Made by a program: the position numbers and the translations under genes. Shown here piece after piece: positions 6,006-7,537 of a stretch of DNA of 7,537 nt (position 1 is the stretch's first letter; every line of letters starts with the position of its first letter). Location of the stretch: the NCBI GenBank assembly GCA_017388605.1, contig JAFPIE010000185.1, positions 1-7,537 on the forward strand. Reading direction: 5' to 3'. The notes under the pieces were generated by a model. The model saw nothing but the letters and a program-made list of their open reading frames with translations, made no database searches and had not been told where the DNA came from. Source of the DNA: Acholeplasmatales bacterium (GTDB taxonomy: Bacteria; Bacillota_I; Bacilli_A; Acholeplasmatales; Anaeroplasmataceae).

Positions 6006-7537
6006 ATGGAAGATAAAGCATTAATCAAAAAGTACGAAAGCTTTTTAAAGCTAAACCATTTAAATATATCCAAGGAAAGTGCCTCTGATTTCATTGATTT
6101 AGAGGGAATGGGCTCTTTGATGGAGCTTTCTATGGAATATGTAAGAAAGGGCCTTACGATGCAAAGTAAGGTAACCAAAAATAAATATTTCATCAACGCA
6201 TTAATTGTTAATCCGGATAACTTTTTAGCCAAAATATCCATTATTGAAAATGATGGATATGATTTAGAGCGCTATAAAGAGGTATTAGATATAGAATATG
6301 AAAGGCTATTAAAAAATGATTTTTTAGAGTCGAAATATTATGAAAATAATATTGTTGATTTTTCCAAATATCAGGATACCTTTAATTATATCAAGGGCTT
6401 AAGAAGCTATTATATATCCCTAGTTGGAAATAATTTATTTGAAGAAGCGGTTAAGATTGGTGATGAAATCTTAGAATTAAACCCAAGTGATATCTTCCAT
6501 ATTAAATCCAGCCTTGCGTTTATATACATATCCTTAGGAGATACAAAGGCATCTTTGAATTTATTTTCGAAGGATAATGGAATTATCCTAGGTACAAGGG
6601 AGCTTGTACAAGCCTTTGTTTCCTATTTAAATTTAGAGGAGAGGAAATCCTTAGATTACCTATCTGATTTAGAGACAGTAAATCCCTATTTATATCGCTT
6701 AATTACAGGTGAGGTTACTCTTGGTAACCCATTAAATGTAGAACAAAAAATATCGGATTCTATTTATGTATATTTATCCTTCCTGGTTTTAGGGGATTTA
6801 CTGGATGGATTTTCAAAAATTATACAAAAATCAAAGCTAGAACATCCTATCCTAAAGAGCTTAACTAAGGATGAGCTTGATGTATTAAAGGTATCTATTT
6901 TTGAAAATATAACCTATATAAATACGGATTATATAAAAAGAGAAGCGAAGAAATACCATTTAGTCGATTACGTTTCCTCCTTTAGTGATGGAAGAATGGA
7001 ATCCATTATCGTTGCCCTAACCTCAAGAGGAATTCTTCACAAGGGTCAAATTACAACCTATGGCTTTGTTGTAAGAGATGCCTTAATGGATTATTTATTT
7101 AATGAGGCGAAAAGATTAAAGGATGAAGCTATAGATGCCTTCTTAAATCATCAAGATAACCTTGGAATCGATAATCTTCTTTTGGCACTTGATTATTCTC
7201 CAAATGATTTCTATTTAAAAAGAGATGTTTTATTCCATAAATCTCCCTTTGATTTCCATTATGCCAGAGGCTTGATTCATGAATTAGGTGTATTATATTC
7301 GAATTATGCATCCTATACCATTTATTCTGAGATTAAGGAAAGACAAGAATTAGAGGAAATTTTAGATGAAATTCATTATAGGTATTACCTTGAGGCCTAT
7401 AATCAAAAGGGTATACAGGGATTACTTGATGCATATCAAGGATTAGAAAACCAATTTACGAAATATACAAATTTAATTCAAATGGCACAGTATTTAAATC
7501 ATGAAAAGCTTAAGGATGATTCCTTTCATCTATTCTA
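6006..7537 (+). CDS. TPR / ST7-like helical repeat protein, 3' end outside the window
   Basis: The frame is open from this ATG to the window edge, giving 510 codons plus two bases (TA), so the stop may come at the very next base or further on. The product is cytosolic in appearance, with no signal peptide or clear membrane segment, and is rich in Leu, Lys, Asp and Tyr. Residues about 60-190 look like tetratricopeptide-type helical hairpins: ALIVNPDNFLAK (65-76), then YIKGLRSYYISLVGNNLFEE (128-147), EILELNPSDIF (154-164) and AFIYISLGD (171-179). The order of pieces recalls bacterial ST7-like TPR proteins, known mainly as scaffolds without a defined reaction. Residues about 230-510 are all-helical in appearance and I do not recognise them; there is a local charged stretch EIKERQELEEILDEIH (442-457). 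It has its own promoter and ribosome binding site after the hyp terminator, so it is a separate unit. No catalytic motif is visible. Confidence 0.8.
   Translation, partial: MEDKALIKKYESFLKLNHLNISKESASDFIDLEGMGSLMELSMEYVRKGLTMQSKVTKNKYFINALIVNPDNFLAKISIIENDGYDLERYKEVLDIEYERLLKNDFLESKYYENNIVDFSKYQDTFNYIKGLRSYYISLVGNNLFEEAVKIGDEILELNPSDIFHIKSSLAFIYISLGDTKASLNLFSKDNGIILGTRELVQAFVSYLNLEERKSLDYLSDLETVNPYLYRLITGEVTLGNPLNVEQKISDSIYVYLSFLVLGDLLDGFSKIIQKSKLEHPILKSLTKDELDVLKVSIFENITYINTDYIKREAKKYHLVDYVSSFSDGRMESIIVALTSRGILHKGQITTYGFVVRDALMDYLFNEAKRLKDEAIDAFLNHQDNLGIDNLLLALDYSPNDFYLKRDVLFHKSPFDFHYARGLIHELGVLYSNYASYTIYSEIKERQELEEILDEIHYRYYLEAYNQKGIQGLLDAYQGLENQFTKYTNLIQMAQYLNHEKLKDDSFHLF

Noticed and set aside
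5987..6006. Alternative ATG at 5987 as a start for the downstream gene
   Set aside because: It is out of frame with the long open frame and sits before the Shine-Dalgarno rather than after it.
5900..6241. 113-codon minus-strand frame across the hypA end and TPR start
   Set aside because: It crosses a terminator and promoter that belong to the + strand genes, and its product shows no recognisable family features.
7129..7311. 60-codon minus-strand frame inside the TPR gene
   Set aside because: It is opposite a continuous coding frame with its own promoter and ribosome binding site, and nothing in the product is recognisable.
1..7537. TGA-as-Trp (Mollicutes) code
   Set aside because: Trp is written as TGG throughout, no in-frame TGA is seen, and all visible stops are TAA, so nothing requires a variant code.

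Overview
The window is AT-rich (roughly one third G+C by eye) with four genes, all on the + strand. Several traits point to a low-GC Gram-positive (Bacillota) anaerobe: strong AGGAGG-type ribosome binding sites, sigma-A-like promoters, short U-tailed terminators, AGA/TTA codon preference, and an oxygen-sensitive multi-cluster iron-sulfur enzyme. An Erysipelotrichales- or Clostridia-like gut organism is plausible, but I cannot fix the taxon from sequence alone. The genetic code looks standard: Trp is TGG, no in-frame TGA is seen, and all three visible stops are TAA.

Layout. (1) 3-1826: a membrane-anchored cyclic-di-GMP protein with about five N-terminal transmembrane segments, a degenerate GGDEF domain (GVGEY) and an EAL phosphodiesterase domain with all expected catalytic residues. 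It ends in an intrinsic terminator that overlaps its stop codon. (2) 1949-5928: a compact three-gene operon consisting of hypB (Ni-delivery GTPase), a 981-residue multi-[Fe-S] flavoprotein of the GltD/NfnB type with an extra N-terminal Cys-rich domain, and hypA (Ni/Zn metallochaperone). Gaps are 21 nt and then a 1-nt stop/start overlap, and the operon closes with a clear terminator at 5927-5948. (3) 6006-7537: the first 510 codons of a TPR/ST7-like repeat protein with its own extended -10 promoter and a near-perfect Shine-Dalgarno. It runs off the end of the window.

How the genes may work together. HypA and HypB normally hand nickel to [NiFe]-hydrogenase (in some bacteria also to urease). Here they bracket an NAD(P)H/FAD iron-sulfur oxidoreductase, and no hydrogenase structural gene and no hypC, D, E or F is present. 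The simplest inference is that the HypAB pair serves this oxidoreductase or a partner of it, so the trio may be a hydrogenase-independent metal-dependent redox system. This is the most interesting point in the window and is inference, not demonstrated. The EAL and TPR genes appear to be separate transcription units without an obvious functional link.

No tRNA, rRNA, CRISPR array, insertion sequence, riboswitch or attachment site was recognised. The two non-coding gaps (1827-1948 and 5929-6005) are short and hold terminators and promoters.
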